64,000 nucleotides of DNA from Acanthococcus lagerstroemiae (GCA_031841125.1 CM063106.1:42707806-42771805); one strand, 5' to 3'; numbered from the stretch's first letter, positions 1 through 16,810 are shown. Notes: a model not told the origin generated them from the letters alone. Made by a program: numbers and translations.

Positions 1-1261
1 TCCAAATTACTCTCGAGTATAGTAAGGAGTTAGCCCTCAACCTGGGAGATGAGAGTCCCAATTAAGCTATTGAGCCTAATGAATATTAAAAAATGAAATA
101 ATTTTCGCAAAATCCTCGAATTTTTGAATCAGAGTCATGTTTTATATTCAATTTGAAAAATCCTCTGTAATTACCTCCGAATAACGGGTTTTCATCAAAT
201 ATCTGCAAATCCTCAAGACTATAATGCTATGTGCACATCGTTGGTATGCAGCAAAAGTACCGTTTGATTTAGGCTTTCGCTCCCATTGTCAGTGGCTTTT
301 TTACATAAATTACAAAATACTAGCTAGTCTTCCAAGATAGTGATTCTGTTCCAAGTACGTTTAGGGTTGCTTCAATGCTATTTCTCTTCAAAAAACGTAC
401 CTAAAATTCTCCTTATTTAAAGTCTTAAATCTCAGTCAAATGAGCATGTGTTTGAAAATGAATTTTGAGCATGTATACAGAGTGTCCTCGATGATTCTAG
501 TTAGCATATAAGGCGTCCCAAAGTCAAAGTAGGAGGCGGATAAAGCAGAGAGCTATTAAAATTGAGAGCTAAAATAGTCCTAACAGTCTCCCTGACCTCT
601 CTCGGAGGAAAGAATCTATAGAACTTGCTATATGAAGATCCATTTTCCTTCCATATTGACCTACGAGTATAATAACCAACTAACTGGGAGATGAGATGAG
701 TTTAGATGGCTGAATAAATGAATGATTCGTTACAAATGATGAGATATTTCGCTTCTAGATGGAGAATATTTTCGCTAATGAGATGATCGAATTACATGAT
801 GAAGAAAGTACCGTTGATTCAGGCTTTTGCAGCAGTTACGAGTTCGAAATTGTCAGGTATATTGATAGGTAGACATTCCTGGAATGCAAAATACCATTAC
901 TTTGCGCGAGTTACTACCCATTTGTTATGAATTTAGGCTTGGTCCCCAGGCTCGATAGTATTTCAACCAGTGTGCGATACTCGCTGGTCTTCCAACATAC
1001 TGATTCTGTTCCAAGTACGTTTAGGGTTGATTCTATGCTATTTCACCTCGAAAAACGTATCTAAAATTCTCATTATTTAAAGTCTTAAATCTCAGACAAG
1101 TAAGCATGTATGTTTGAAAATGAATTTTTGACCATGTATACAGCGAGTATCCTCGATTATTCTAACCAGCTTATAATAGGATGTCCCAAAGTCAATGTAG
1201 GAGGCGGATAAACAGAGAGCTATTAAAATTGAGAGCTAAGATAGTCCAAACAGTTTACCTG

Positions 1262-1332
<71 letters not shown>

Positions 1333-4300
1333 GGCAAAGCTTGAAAGGGTATATTCCAGAGCTCGGGGTTACGAGAAAAAGTGAAAAGGAGGGCGTTGTT
1401 AGAGTTTATATCTCAGACCGGTAGATTTAATGGAGACAGGCGAAATGAGCAATAGGAAAGAATCTACTGAACTTGATGCATGAAAATCCATTTTCCTTCC
1501 ATATTGACCTATAATAGCCAGCTATCCGGGAGATGAGATGAGTTTAGATAGCTGAATACTTAGACCTCGAGTTTATAATGACAAAACCTAAAAGAATGAG
1601 TTGCATACATACATAATACAGACGTTTTTGAAATTTGCTCAACAATTGATTCCAACGGTCTATATGTATACCATTAAAAAGAATGTGGATGAGCAGTTAT
1701 TTTTATCGTTCCATTAGAAGCTAACAGGTTATCATAACCTGACCAACCTTTCACATTTGCTTGTTCTTACTGGACAATTATAAAAATAAGAATAAATGCC
1801 TATTTCAGGAAAATTATCGCTCATTTGTCGAAACAAAGAGTAATCAATTAAAATATTTACATTGATTCGAGTCGATAGTAGAGTCAGTTGACATTGAAAA
1901 CATAACTAAAATCAGGAAAACGACTAAAAATATGAAATTTTTCGAATAAATTATCGCTTTCCATGATAGTGTGAGAATGATGGAAGTCAAGAGGAGTGTC
2001 CAACCTGAGAGAAGAGGGGCTAGCGTCTTCATTAAAGTCCTCTATCTCTTCCAATTAAATTTCAAATACAACCAACTTATCAAACCTGAATTACTTTTTC
2101 CAATCAAATTCCATGACCATCCACTGAGCTGAGATAAGAGAGTACCTCATTGAACGACTGTTCAATGTTGTACCTCTCTGTGTCTCGCAATTAAATTCTG
2201 AATACAGCCAATCGTTAAAAACCTAAATTAATAATAATAATTTGAGAAATTTTTGCAAATCGACGAATGCCTGACTACGATGAGAGGAGAGCTTCGACAA
2301 TAGATGCGCCAGCTCCATCATCGGAGACTCTATCTCTCCCGGATAAGCTACTGAGCCTAACGAATAATTTAATTAAATAATTTTTGTGAAACCTTGGAAT
2401 TTCTGAAAATCATTGGTGGAATTTCGATCAAAGTGTGATCCAAATTCGCTTCTAGGCAGAGAGTATGATGCTAATGGAGTAGGTAATTACCTCTAAATAA
2501 CGGGTTTTCATCGAGTGCGGAGTCTGTAAATCCTCGAGACATCATTGGTATGTAGCTCTTGGAGACAAATGTTCGAAGGGGTGTATTTCAGAGCTCGGGT
2601 TGAGAGCAAAAGTAAAAAGAAGGATGTTTTGGAGTTTAAATCTCAGACAGCTGGCTTAAAGGTATACTCGTATGTAACTAAAAACGAGAAAATGAAAGAA
2701 AATGGACAAAAATATGAAATTTCGAATCAGTTATTGCTTCTCATGATAGAGTGAGAATGATAAAAGAGTCAAGATGAGTGTCTAGAACATAATAAATTGT
2801 AGCCAATGAAGACATTGTCTATAAGAAAAAATAGTCAAAACAGCGAAAATGGGAGGAAAATGGCATTCGAATACATGAACAGACTGTGTCAACATACAGG
2901 AGTAAGAGACTATATAATATTTATCCCAACGAAAAAAGTAGAAAAAGCATGTGAAATGTGTTGATTTTCGAATCTATTGTTGATGATAATCAAGTTAATT
3001 TCTGTTGCGTTACAGATTCATGGAGTAAGGAGACTATATTATCTAGTAATTTTATATTTCCTGCAAAAATCGTTAAGTTTTGAGTTGTTTCATGCATGAA
3101 TTGAGGAGGAGAGAGTGACTGGACTGCATAATTATAGCTAGTAGAGCCAATATCCAATGGAAAAATAGTTAAAATGAGAGAGTCAGACCGTTATCGCTCT
3201 CATTTATGTTCACATTCAGGAAACTTCATCTCCCCCAAATAAGGTACTAAACCTATCATTTATTTTGCTAATGAGAAGGGTGAGTATAATGAAAGGTAAT
3301 ACTCGAAAAGGCAGATTCGAGAGCTCCAGGTTGAGAGCAAAAGTGAATGGTAGAAGCTGTTCAGAGTATAAATCTCGAACATTGGGATTTAATGGTCACA
3401 GACAGAAAGGGAATAGGTATCATCATCTGTAAACTAATGTATATGGGGTTAGGGGTTAATATATAGAAAAATTTTATCTGAATTTCCAAGCAGAGTAAAA
3501 TATGTAAAAGGAGATGTTAATATTAAATATAAGTTTGAAATATTTACCATTAGATCATAGCAAATGTACATTAATCTCTCAAGAAACTGAAAAATTTATT
3601 GAAAATCATAAAAATCGTTTGAGAGGGAATACATAGTATTCTGATAATAACAGGGGTTCTATTAATAAACCTGTACATTCAAAAGATCGTCGATAGATGG
3701 AAAATTATACAGACGTGATGTGAAGGCTGTCTTCCAGAGGTATTCGAGACAGAAATAGCAATGGTATAGTGGGAACGGATAAAAATTTAGAAAAAACAGC
3801 TGAAACTGACTAAAAGAGCACTATTTTGAATATTTAGCATTTTGATGTAAGTAAAACAGACAATTATTCGAATAATATTTGATTGAAAATTTGAATGGTA
3901 GGTATAGGCATTTGCTAAAAAAGAACAAAGTGTAAAATCCCTTCATTCATCCATCAATGCAGAGAGTCAGTTGATAGATGGAAAAATAGGTAGACAAGAC
4001 ATGCGACAGATGAGGAGATTGCCTTCTGAGGCACTCGAGAGAAAATCATATATCATAATCAAATAGCAGTAGGTGAAGACAGAGGTAAAATTAAGTGCTA
4101 CTTAATGCTGTTGTTCAATCTACTGATGAAAACACGGGAAATGGGTGAATAATCTGGAAAGGTAGATATTAATCTGCTCAAAAATAGGTAAAAAATTAGC
4201 AGTTTTGCGGAATAATATTATTAAATGATTAAAATTTGGATGGAGTAGACAAATAGTATGTAAATCAGTGGGGTGAACTGGCTATTAGTATTGAAATCAA

Positions 4301-4876
4301 GGGAAATAAGCAAATATGAGGGAGGATTAGGAGAAAGTTTTAAGGTATTAGGTACAAATAGAAGGCAGCAGCGGCACTATGTTAATTTCATCAAAAATTT
4401 GTTAAATTCGACAAAAATGGCAACCAATATTGGAAAAATCGTTTTAAATGGAATATCTACAACTATTTTGACAATGACATATGCTCAGTTTAAGAGTCTG
4501 CGCATTAAAAAGACCAGAATACTCACAGATGAATGGAGAAAAATGTGTAGGTGAGATATGATGTATACTAGCTGCTTCAGTTGAGAAAGGCATCTTCCAA
4601 AGGCACTCGACATATGTAGATCGTTTTTTCATTGAAATTTGCTAAACTCATAGAAAATAGCTGAAAAAACTGTCAAAATGGTTAAAATGCGGATATTTGT
4701 CTTGCTATTATGTGAAGTTATGGCGATAGATTGAACATTGCAAGTCACTGAATCATAAGGAAGCTGAATATGATCGCTAATGGCTCTGAGAAAAATGTAC
4801 AAACGAGATACTTTATATGAGAATTAATTAATGAAAGAAAATAAGTATCTAAGAATACTGGATTGACTATGCTATA
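1..4876 (+). repeat. Left inverted arm of palindrome 1
   Basis: AT-rich arm with only short ORFs (about 60-93 codons), each present again in the right arm; none resembles a known protein and I treat them as non-coding. It holds degenerate SINE-body modules near 540-615, 1200-1400, 2565-2650 and 3295-3390. A hairpin-like unit lies near 2285-2340. The innermost bases shared with the right arm read GACTATGCTATA and end at 4876. Confidence 0.9.
1264..1330 (+). repeat. (CT)n microsatellite in left arm
   Basis: An uninterrupted CT run sits where the related SINE body reads GACTTCTCCGAG, so it probably expanded from that site. It encodes only a Leu-Ser run and is not a gene. The mirrored tract is about 46 bp longer and accounts for the shift in the symmetry axis. 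Confidence 0.95.
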
Positions 4877-6157
4877 TGTATAGCCTGAAAGGACAGATAT
4901 TTGCTAATACTCTAAAAAGGTAGGTATTAATTTAATCAAAGATGAACAATTAGGAAAACTAACCGAATCTAGCTAAAAATACCTACCTTTTTCTACAAAA
5001 AATCTGTAAAATGCTCTAAATTTGAATATTTTGGTATTTTTGATGTATGTAAAAGGTAAAACAGATAGCCGATAATGGACTAAAAATTTTCAAAGTACCT
5101 ACAAGCTTTTTTGCTAAGAAAGGGAACAAGGAGTGAAACTTCACCCACAGATACAACTTGTTATAGCTGATTGATATTAACTTGGGATTTGTAAATTGAT
5201 TGAAATTATGTAAAGAGGTATCCTATCAGGTGTAAAATATTTTAAATGTAATCATATTTCAGGTGAGAAATTCCCCCTCTCCACCCCTCCCCCCAATGAA
5301 GAGAATTACACACAAACTTGCGAAGAAAATTTAGAAATTTCTCCCTATAACAGAGAAATATTATTATTCCATCCTAAATTACAGTAATCAGTTAATATTT
5401 ACATTAACTTATCCCCTCTTCAACTTTAATCCATTCAACGTAAGATCGGTAATTCTCAATCATCATCAGTGAGGTATCGACTATTTTTCGGGACTTTTTG
5501 GGTATTAATATTATAGAAAATTGGCTGAATCTGTTAAAAAGTATTCTAATTTTGAATGCCTTCTTGTTATTTTGATGGCTGATGGGACTGATAATAATTA
5601 AGAGGTGTTGTGCGTTTGTCAGCAGAATAGTAAACTGATTAGAATTTTTTGTTGAAAGGGGTATGCATATAGCAGAAAGAGAACAAGGAGTGGAGCCCCC
5701 TTCCCACTATCATGAGAGAATCAACATGAAAGGGAAAACTAATTGAATCTGACTAAATTTCAATACTTGGTATTTTTCGATAAAATAGGCAATTGATAGG
5801 AAGTTTTGCACCTATGTTATCAAGTTAGTAATAGATTGAACTTCCGAAAAGGTAAACATATGGTGGTGGTAAGAGAACAAAGAGTAGAACCCCCTACCCC
5901 CACGAAGAGAATCAAAACTAAGGAAAATAGCCAAAATACTGTTTAAAATGTCGTTCTCTCTCAGTAAATCTAAATTTTTCAGGTAAAACACATAATTTTT
6001 AGTGAAAATAGACATTTTTGAATAAACATATACATTTTCCCATGTTTTATTGGATTTGCAGCTGATACCGAGTACTTCAATTAAACAAATTACTAATAGA
6101 ACAATGATTGCTGATTGTATAGGCTGTCTAATTATCAACAGTGTCATATTACATAAA
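4877..6157 (+). repeat. Loop, left part: arm-type sequence present once in element 1
   Basis: This stretch continues the left arm and is homologous to about 32072-33370 of palindrome 2. It has no partner in the right half of element 1, where polymerase sequence takes its place. It carries one copy of the approximately 190-bp repeat (about 5955-6150) that starts near CAGTAAATCTAAATTTT. The ORF of 111 codons here (5812-6147, minus) matches part of a 134-codon ORF of palindrome 2 but is shortened; no function is recognised. Confidence 0.75.
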
Positions 6158-7540
6158 ACGTGATGTACTCATAAGGGAACACGCCCTTTCGAGTGAGTAG
6201 ATCAAACATATTACCCTGGTAGAACTTTGAAATGTGATGCAGCTGGCTGGTGTTTAAATTATTAGCTAATGTGCTCAAGCTTGATGACATAAAGCGGAAG
6301 CTGTCAATAAAGCGAGCACTTAAATCTTTACAGATTTTCACCTCAAACGAGATGAAATTTTCGGCGTTTTTTTGCAATAACCTCGATTTTACCATTCGAG
6401 ATGCAATTATTATTAGCATTCGCATTATCAATATTATTATTATTTTCATTAGCATTCGCATTATATTCATTTTCATCGTCAACATCAGAATTTTCACCAT
6501 TGCTAGCCTCGTCTAAAATAAAACTGTGACGAGCTCGCTTTGGTCTTTTAGTGTTATTACCCCTGCGAGCAGGCATGCTCCTATCCTCTACTACTTCATT
6601 GAGAGAAGTTTCAGCATATATGTCGCGTATCAACATTTTGAAGTCATAGTTAGAGCCGTTGTGTAGAACAATGGGGACAAAGGTTGGGAGCTGGTAATTG
6701 ATATTACAAGAAGTACAGGCCCACCCACGAACTGCGCCGGTTAGGTGACAGTGGTCGACCACAAAATCGGAAGATGCAGGCGGAGGTGGAGGATTAGCCC
6801 CGCAGATGTGACATCGAACCTCATCTCTTAGCCGCATCTCGTCTTCCGGGGTAATATTAATCGGTATGATGTTTTTATAAATGGCAGCAATTTTCGTCAA
6901 CTCTGCGCGAATACTTTTCCAGAAGTGTTGAACTGCCCCAGGTCCTCTGTATAACTGAGGTGTGTATACTGTCTGATCAGATTCGTTGCTACATACAACA
7001 TAATAGCAATATGACGTAGGTGTATGAATGTGCGTTTTTTCGGTGAATGCACCCTCAACATTCTGCTCACGATTGGCAGTTGAAAATGGCACAAGGGCGC
7101 ATTCGAAATCAGCGTAAATTATATAAGGTATTCTTTGATTAAATTTATGTTTTTTAAATCTCTGAATAGTTTTATCATCAGCAGGCATTTCTGAACGAAC
7201 TGAATTATGAGTTGAGCACAATTTCTCATGCTCGGATAATGCCCGCTCAGTTTGAAAACTTGTAAGACAGCGCTGGCAAATATGCAGAGCGCCTTTATGT
7301 TTATTATTTTGTGCGCTTACTAAGCGACTTAGATTGGTGATATAACAAAAATGTCCATTGACGGGACTATCCTCGGCGCCTAAGGAAGTCTCATCTTGAA
7401 CATAAAGGAGATTGAAGTGGTTATTATTATTATTTCTATTATAATTTTTCGAAATTCGTATAGGGTAGACGAATGTCTCTTTCGTATTTTCTTTACTTAG
7501 CCCATATACGTTTACCGATGCATTATTATTACGTTCAAAG

Positions 7541-7548
<8 letters not shown>
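6158..7548 (-). pseudogene. polB: Internal fragment of protein-primed family B DNA polymerase (Polinton type)
   Basis: The first open part runs from 7548 to 6343. Counting from the ATG at 7548, it shows a CxxC-H-C zinc-finger-like motif (about 91-111), then YADFE (about 146-150), the Exo I motif with its Asp and Glu. A treble-clef endonuclease-VII-like motif follows (CHIC, then DHCHLTG, then CTSC, about 246-281). HNGSNYDF (about 296-303) is the Exo II-type motif. Within a seven-T run on the plus strand at about 6367-6373 the frame shifts, and a second frame (to about 6158) continues with FIDSFRFM and LLTRKGVFPYEY, typical of the next part of these polymerases. The palm domain and its YxDTD-type motif are missing, and the true N-terminus is missing too: both ends are cut at joins to arm sequence. 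Such enzymes replicate Polintons from a terminal protein primer. This copy cannot be functional. Confidence 0.85.
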
Positions 7549-12462
<4,914 letters not shown>

Positions 12463-13471
12463 TAAAATACAAATATTTCATGTAAATGCCTCTCATTTAA
12501 TTAATATTAATTAGGGCGAGATGGAGAGTATAGGCAACGGAGCTGACGCTTTTTCCGCTAAAACTCTCATCTCCCGGGCTAAAGGATATCTCCTTGTACT
12601 CAATGTCCATCGCATTCATCTGATATTTGATAACCAACTCAAAAGTAATTCGGGTATCATTTCCTCTGGCATTTGATAATCTCCTACTCAAAAGTAATTC
12701 GGATAAAATACAAGTAGGTATCTCTCTCTCATTTAATTAATTAATATTAATTAGGGCGAGATGGGGAGTATAGATGAAGAAGCTAACGCTTTCTCCATCA
12801 AAACTTCCAACTCCCAGGCAGAAGGCTATCTCCTTATACTCGAGAGTAATTTGGGTAAATGCTCACCACATTCATCTGTTGTTCGATATCCCCTCTACTC
12901 AAAGGTAATTCTGTTAAAATAAAGATATTTCATGTAGGTATCTCCCACTTTATCGTTAAAACATCCTAATCTCGGATTTGAATCTAAAATGCATTGTCTA
13001 AAGCTTTAATGTCACCACTTTTTCGTTAAAATCTTCTAATCATAGGCTGGTTGGATAAAATAAGGCTGACGCCTGTATCCGCGAGAAAAAAAGGGATTAC
13101 AATATGCACATTAGAAGTTGATTGATACTATTTGCCCTGGGCTTGGAGCCGTACACTCAAAGCGTCAAGTGTCACGCTCGCTAATTGATACAGGTCGAGT
13201 CTACTTTTGCGAAAAAAGTCTAAAGATATGTTTCGCCTGTTGACTGCTTCGTGTGAAAATAGCATGCATGTCCATGATGGGGTAGTTTGTCGAATCTAAC
13301 GCTGGTTTTAACGGTACAAATGTGAAATTGTCTCGTCCGTCGACTGCATCGAGTGAAAATAGCATACATGTCCATGTATATGATATTCTTTGATTCGGAG
13401 ATTTGCAAAATTAATAATAATAATAATGATTGGTTATACTCAAATTTAATTGCGAGACACTGAGAGGTCCA

Positions 13472-13497
13472 TCGATAGACGCCGCCGCGTCTATTGA
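13472..13497. other. Hairpin C, stem around GACGC-CGCC-GCGTC
   Basis: TCGATAGACGC pairs with GCGTCTATTGA around a 4-base loop, with one mismatch. It is flanked by GAGAGG and GGGACTCTC. It belongs to the same family as the hairpins at 13611, 14230, 25402 and 25568. Confidence 0.7.
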
Positions 13498-13610
13498 GGG
13501 ACTCTCTTGTCTCGGGTTGGTAGATGGCCATCAATTTCGATTCGAAAATTAATTCAGGATTGATAGGTTGATACTGTTCTAAATTTAATTGGGAGACGCT
13601 GAGAGGCTCA

Positions 13611-13635
13611 TCGCTGACGCTGCCGCGTCTAACGA
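13611..13635. other. Hairpin D, stem around GACGC-TGCC-GCGTC
   Basis: TCGCTGACGC pairs with GCGTCTAACGA with a one-base bulge and a 4-base loop. It lies between GAGAGGCTCA and GGGACTCTC, as in hairpin C. Confidence 0.65.
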
Positions 13636-14158
13636 GGGACTCTCCTGTCTACCTCCTTAATCACTTACCCCGTTAACATCATACAAACATCAACACGCGC
13701 GAAATTTTAAATATTCGGTTAATAATATATAACGAAAATATCACCCACTTAATGCTTCCCCCACTTTAGATTGGACACCAACGAAGGAATCTCGAGTTTG
13801 CAAAAGGATTGTCTACTGTTAGACAATCCGTTAGACGATAGCAAGTCGCACAACCGTCACCACCTCCGTTATTTTTCCAACCTGCAAAAGTGTCTAGAGT
13901 CTGGACAAAGGATTCTCGAGTTACAAAAGCATTGTTTACCGGTTGGCATACCCACACAATGGCGAGATTTTTTCTCCGGTGGTCATCGCTGTTTGCTAAT
14001 GACTTGAGACGAAATAAGCGAAATGCCCATTCCTCATAGCCTGGAACGTGAAACTGGCTCGCCAATTCGAATATTCGAATCTCGATGCGTATTTCTGAAA
14101 TATTATTTCATATTTTCCTCATTTTTGATATCTAATTGCATTTAAGCGAGAGCTAGAC

Positions 14159-14198
14159 TCGTCGATCTTAGAAGACCTTCGTCTTCAAAGATCGACGA
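14159..14198. other. Hairpin F, 18-bp stem with CTTC loop
   Basis: TCGTCGATCTTAGAAGAC pairs with GTCTTCAAAGATCGACGA (17 of 18) around the 4-base loop CTTC. It is the longest stem in this cluster and lies 31 bases before hairpin E. Confidence 0.8.
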
Positions 14199-14229
14199 AT
14201 CTCCTCTCTTTATTGCGAGGGACAGAAGC

Positions 14230-14263
14230 TTCGATAATAGACGCTAGCGCGTCTAGTATCGAA
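14230..14263. other. Hairpin E, 15-bp stem with TAGC loop
   Basis: TTCGATAATAGACGC pairs with GCGTCTAGTATCGAA (14 of 15) around TAGC. It has the same loop position and flanks as the other GACGC hairpins. Confidence 0.8.
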
Positions 14264-14290
14264 CCGCTGTCCTCAGGTTGATTGCTCAGG

Positions 14291-14518
14291 TAAACGACTA
14301 AATTAATTAATTAATACTTAGAGTTGTAGAATTCTTTCCCCAAATCAACCTGAAGAAATTTGGGAGGTTTCAAATGAGCACCATCACTAGAGTTTAGAAT
14401 ATCTCTCATAGCATTAGTTACATCAATAGCGTTTTTTAAGAACCAGTTTAGATGAGTTCAAAAGAATTTGTTGAAGTCCCATTATTAGAAGTTCTCAGAA
14501 TAAGTAACAACAAAAGAA
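14291..14518. other. Unassigned spacer
   Basis: No ORF, RNA or repeat boundary that I can support is visible here. Confidence 0.4.
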
Positions 14519-14740
14519 ACCCATTAGTCTGCTCAAAAAATTTCAAACAATAACTTGTCAATCAAGTTGATGATAGAGAGGAGAACAATAGAAAGACATT
14601 AGTCTGGTTAAAAAATTTCAAACAAAAGAATTTCAATCAAAAATGGCGACAAGTGCGAGAACAATAGAAAGCCATTAGACTGGTTCAAAAATTGCAAACA
14701 ATAGCTTGTCAATCAAGCCGGCGACGGTGATGAGAACCAG
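14519..14740 (+). repeat. Tandem repeat, about three diverged copies of 75-85 bp
   Basis: Successive units contain GAGAACAATAGAAAG, CATTAGWCTGGTT, an AAAAATTTCAAACAA-like run and TTGTCAATCAAG. The copies are diverged, so the array is not a recent expansion. Confidence 0.75.
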
Positions 14741-14799
14741 TTTAGACTTGCATTTAGGTCTGCAGAAAGGTATAAGAATAAGTTTTTGCACTATTCTTT

Positions 14800-14900
14800 T
14801 GGGAGGGTCAGGTAGCCGTGCGGTTAGAGGGTATGCCTTTCATTCGAAAGGTTCGAGTTCGAATCCCAACGATTGCATTAAAAAAAAAAATCTGAAGAAA
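14800..14900 (+). mobile_element. tRNA-derived SINE fragment
   Basis: An A-box-like TAGCCGTGCGGTTAGAGGG and a B-box-like GGTTCGAGTTCGAATCCC lie about 37 bases apart, as in RNA polymerase III internal promoters, followed by an A10 run. The body differs from the SINEs at 18012 and 48830. No acceptor stem closes, so it is not read as a functional tRNA. Confidence 0.6.
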
Positions 14901-15009
14901 AAGGAGACAAAATCAGAGACCTCTATGACTGCTTGGTGAAACTAAACACACAGTGTGGTATGATGGGCTTCATATAGATGGCGTTTGGATTGATGGAGGT
15001 GATAGGTTC

Positions 15010-15175
15010 AAACAAGGGTGAGGTTAAGAAAATCTCAGAAAGGTCAATGAACCACAGTTCAATGTAGGTTCAAACAAGGGTGAGGTTAAGAACCCCTGTT
15101 AGAGTGAGGTTAAGAACCCCTAATCGAGTGAGGTTAAGAGCGCCTATTAGAGTAAGGTTAAGAACCTCAGAAAGG
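15010..15175 (+). repeat. Minisatellite around GAGTGAGGTTAAGAACCCCT
   Basis: A roughly 21-bp unit with GTGAGGTTAAGA recurs at least five times with changes. It adjoins a second repeat around GTTCAATGACCT that leads into the hairpin at 15260. Confidence 0.75.
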
Positions 15176-15259
15176 ACAATAAACCACAGTTCAATGACCT
15201 CCATCAAAATGGCCATGCCGATTCTGGATCAAAAGTTCAATGACCTCCGCAAAAGACCC

Positions 15260-15357
15260 TGCCGATTCTAGCACAGCCATAAGGTCATTGACCTCTTGTT
15301 CAAGGTCAATGACCCCGGTTCACGGTCAATGACCTTATGACTGTGCTAGAATCGGCA
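15260..15357. repeat. Long hairpin, 34-bp arms with 30-bp loop
   Basis: 15260-15293 is the inverted complement of 15324-15357 with one mismatch (33 of 34). The outer tips read TGCCGATTCTAGCACAG. It ends 8 bases before the gag stop codon (the minus-strand TAG at 15368-15366), so it probably truncated that gene. It may be a fold-back or MITE remnant; no target duplication is evident. Confidence 0.85.
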
Positions 15358-15365
15358 TATTACAA

Positions 15366-16781
15366 CTACTTCTCTGTACTTGTGTTATTCATATTACTTT
15401 CATTGGTACTCATACCTCCATTATTTGGTTCATTCGAACCCTTTTTAATTTCCTTTTTAACTTTCTTTTCTTCATTTAACTTAAATTTTTCGGGGCAGAG
15501 ACTCCTATGATGAGCCCTAACCTTCCGACAGTAAAAACATGACTTTGATTCACTTTTACATTCGTTTTTTGAATGCGTCTTTTTTAGACAAATATAACAC
15601 CGACCTTTTATGCGGTTTTTTCTTTCATCAATCGTTTTAAATTTGGTGCATTCATCACTGTAGTGATCGCACTCACAGTAGATGCAATGCACCTCTCGAA
15701 CCGTGAGGGCTTCCGTTGTCGAAAACGACCTTTTTTGACTTTTGGGGCTCCTATTCCCCTCCCTCCGGTTATTAAAAAAATTCTCATTTTTCTCTCCATA
15801 TTTTTTAAATGGAAATGTCAAATTGACTAGCTCCGCCCGCTCCTTTGCTGTAATAATGTCTGCTAAGTATTCTCGTAACTTTTTTGTAGTCAATTCCTCC
15901 GACCCAACTTTTTCTTCGATCTTGACTAGGATATCGACTGGAAATTTACTCATTATTAGTGATACAAAGGTGTTATGGGATATATCTTCGCCTTGTACTT
16001 CTAATGCCCTCAAATGTTTTTCAATTAGATCTAAGGTGATCCTTAATCTATAAGTTCGATTATCTGAGACATAAATTTGCCGTAGGGCTTGATAATGCGC
16101 GTTAATTAGGATCCTTTTGTTTCCGTATTTATTGAGCAGGATATTGATCGCGACTTCGTAATTGTCGTTCGTAATTGACAGGCCTGCGATACAATAGGAG
16201 GCTTCTCCTGTTAATTGCGCTTTTAAATAATTGAATTTTTCGACTTTTTCTAACGATGTATTTGAATGTACGGCGACATTAAAACTATCCCAAAATGGTT
16301 GCCAATGTAATATCTGACCATCGAATTTTTCTAGAGTTAATTTCGGCAATTTAGTGTTATTTACTTTAGGGATGGGAGCGGGTGGGAGCTGTGCATTTTC
16401 GGCTAATGCTTTGACTAAATTATCTATCGTTTCTTTATAATCACTTTTACTTTCTTCCTTGGCTTTTGCCTCACTTTTTCTTTTTCCCATTTCCACATCA
16501 ACTTCTGTCCTCAATTTGGCCATTAAGTCGAAACTTTCAAAAATCAGATCCTCGTATACCTCGTAATCTTCTTTAAATTTTGCTGCTTCGTCTGGATCGG
16601 TACTAACTAGGCTTAATAATTTGCTGCGATAATCATCGACACGCTGGGTGTAGACCTCTAATTTATTTATACTTTCTTGTTTTTTCTCGACACTTAGCTG
16701 CCCTTTTTTTATCTCTTTTATTAACCTTTCCAGACGTCCTTTAGCAGGACCTAATGCCATTCTTATACTGCCCGCTGCCAT
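15366..16781 (-). CDS. gag: Gag polyprotein of a BEL/Pao retrotransposon, 471 aa
   Basis: An intact ORF from ATG at 16781. Residues 1-125 are charged and probably coiled-coil. Residues about 140-310 match the DUF1759-type Gag domain of BEL/Pao elements (LPKLTLEKFDGQILHWQPFW, then AYRLL-type helices). Three cysteine clusters follow: CIYCECDHYSDEC (366-378), CYICLKKTHSKNEC (395-408) and CFYCRKVRAHHRSLC (415-429), the nucleic-acid-binding knuckles of Gag. In intact BEL/Pao elements a protease and polymerase follow in the same frame. Here the frame stops after a Lys/Asn-rich tail, directly beside the long hairpin at 15260, so pol is lost. Gag forms the particle that packages element RNA in the cytoplasm. 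Confidence 0.9.
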   Translation of the reverse strand: MAAGSIRMALGPAKGRLERLIKEIKKGQLSVEKKQESINKLEVYTQRVDDYRSKLLSLVSTDPDEAAKFKEDYEVYEDLIFESFDLMAKLRTEVDVEMGKRKSEAKAKEESKSDYKETIDNLVKALAENAQLPPAPIPKVNNTKLPKLTLEKFDGQILHWQPFWDSFNVAVHSNTSLEKVEKFNYLKAQLTGEASYCIAGLSITNDNYEVAINILLNKYGNKRILINAHYQALRQIYVSDNRTYRLRITLDLIEKHLRALEVQGEDISHNTFVSLIMSKFPVDILVKIEEKVGSEELTTKKLREYLADIITAKERAELVNLTFPFKKYGEKNENFFNNRREGNRSPKSQKRSFSTTEALTVREVHCIYCECDHYSDECTKFKTIDERKNRIKGRCYICLKKTHSKNECKSESKSCFYCRKVRAHHRSLCPEKFKLNEEKKVKKEIKKGSNEPNNGGMSTNESNMNNTSTEK

Positions 16782-16810
16782 TGTGCAAGATCGGTAGGAA
16801 TAATCCGGAA

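Larger units (their letters stand above)
12463..14290. repeat. Right outer region of palindrome 1, built of diverged repeated units
   Basis: No gene is seen. The sequence repeats, with divergence, a module containing TAATTTGGATAAAATACAAA, TTAATTAATATTAATTAGGG, a hairpin-like segment and CTCCCAGG. Copies lie near 12470-12600, 12690-12850 and 12850-12960. Related sequence flanks the inner side of the termini of palindrome 2 (26230-26520). ORFs here (for example 13220-13534 and 13766-14065, minus) resemble nothing known. The outer boundary of the element is not resolved; the last hairpin at 14230-14263 suggests about 14.3 kb. Confidence 0.5.

Noticed and set aside
1181..1384. ORF with a long Leu-Ser run
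   Set aside because: It is the translation of the (CT)n microsatellite; the mirrored ORF differs only in repeat length.
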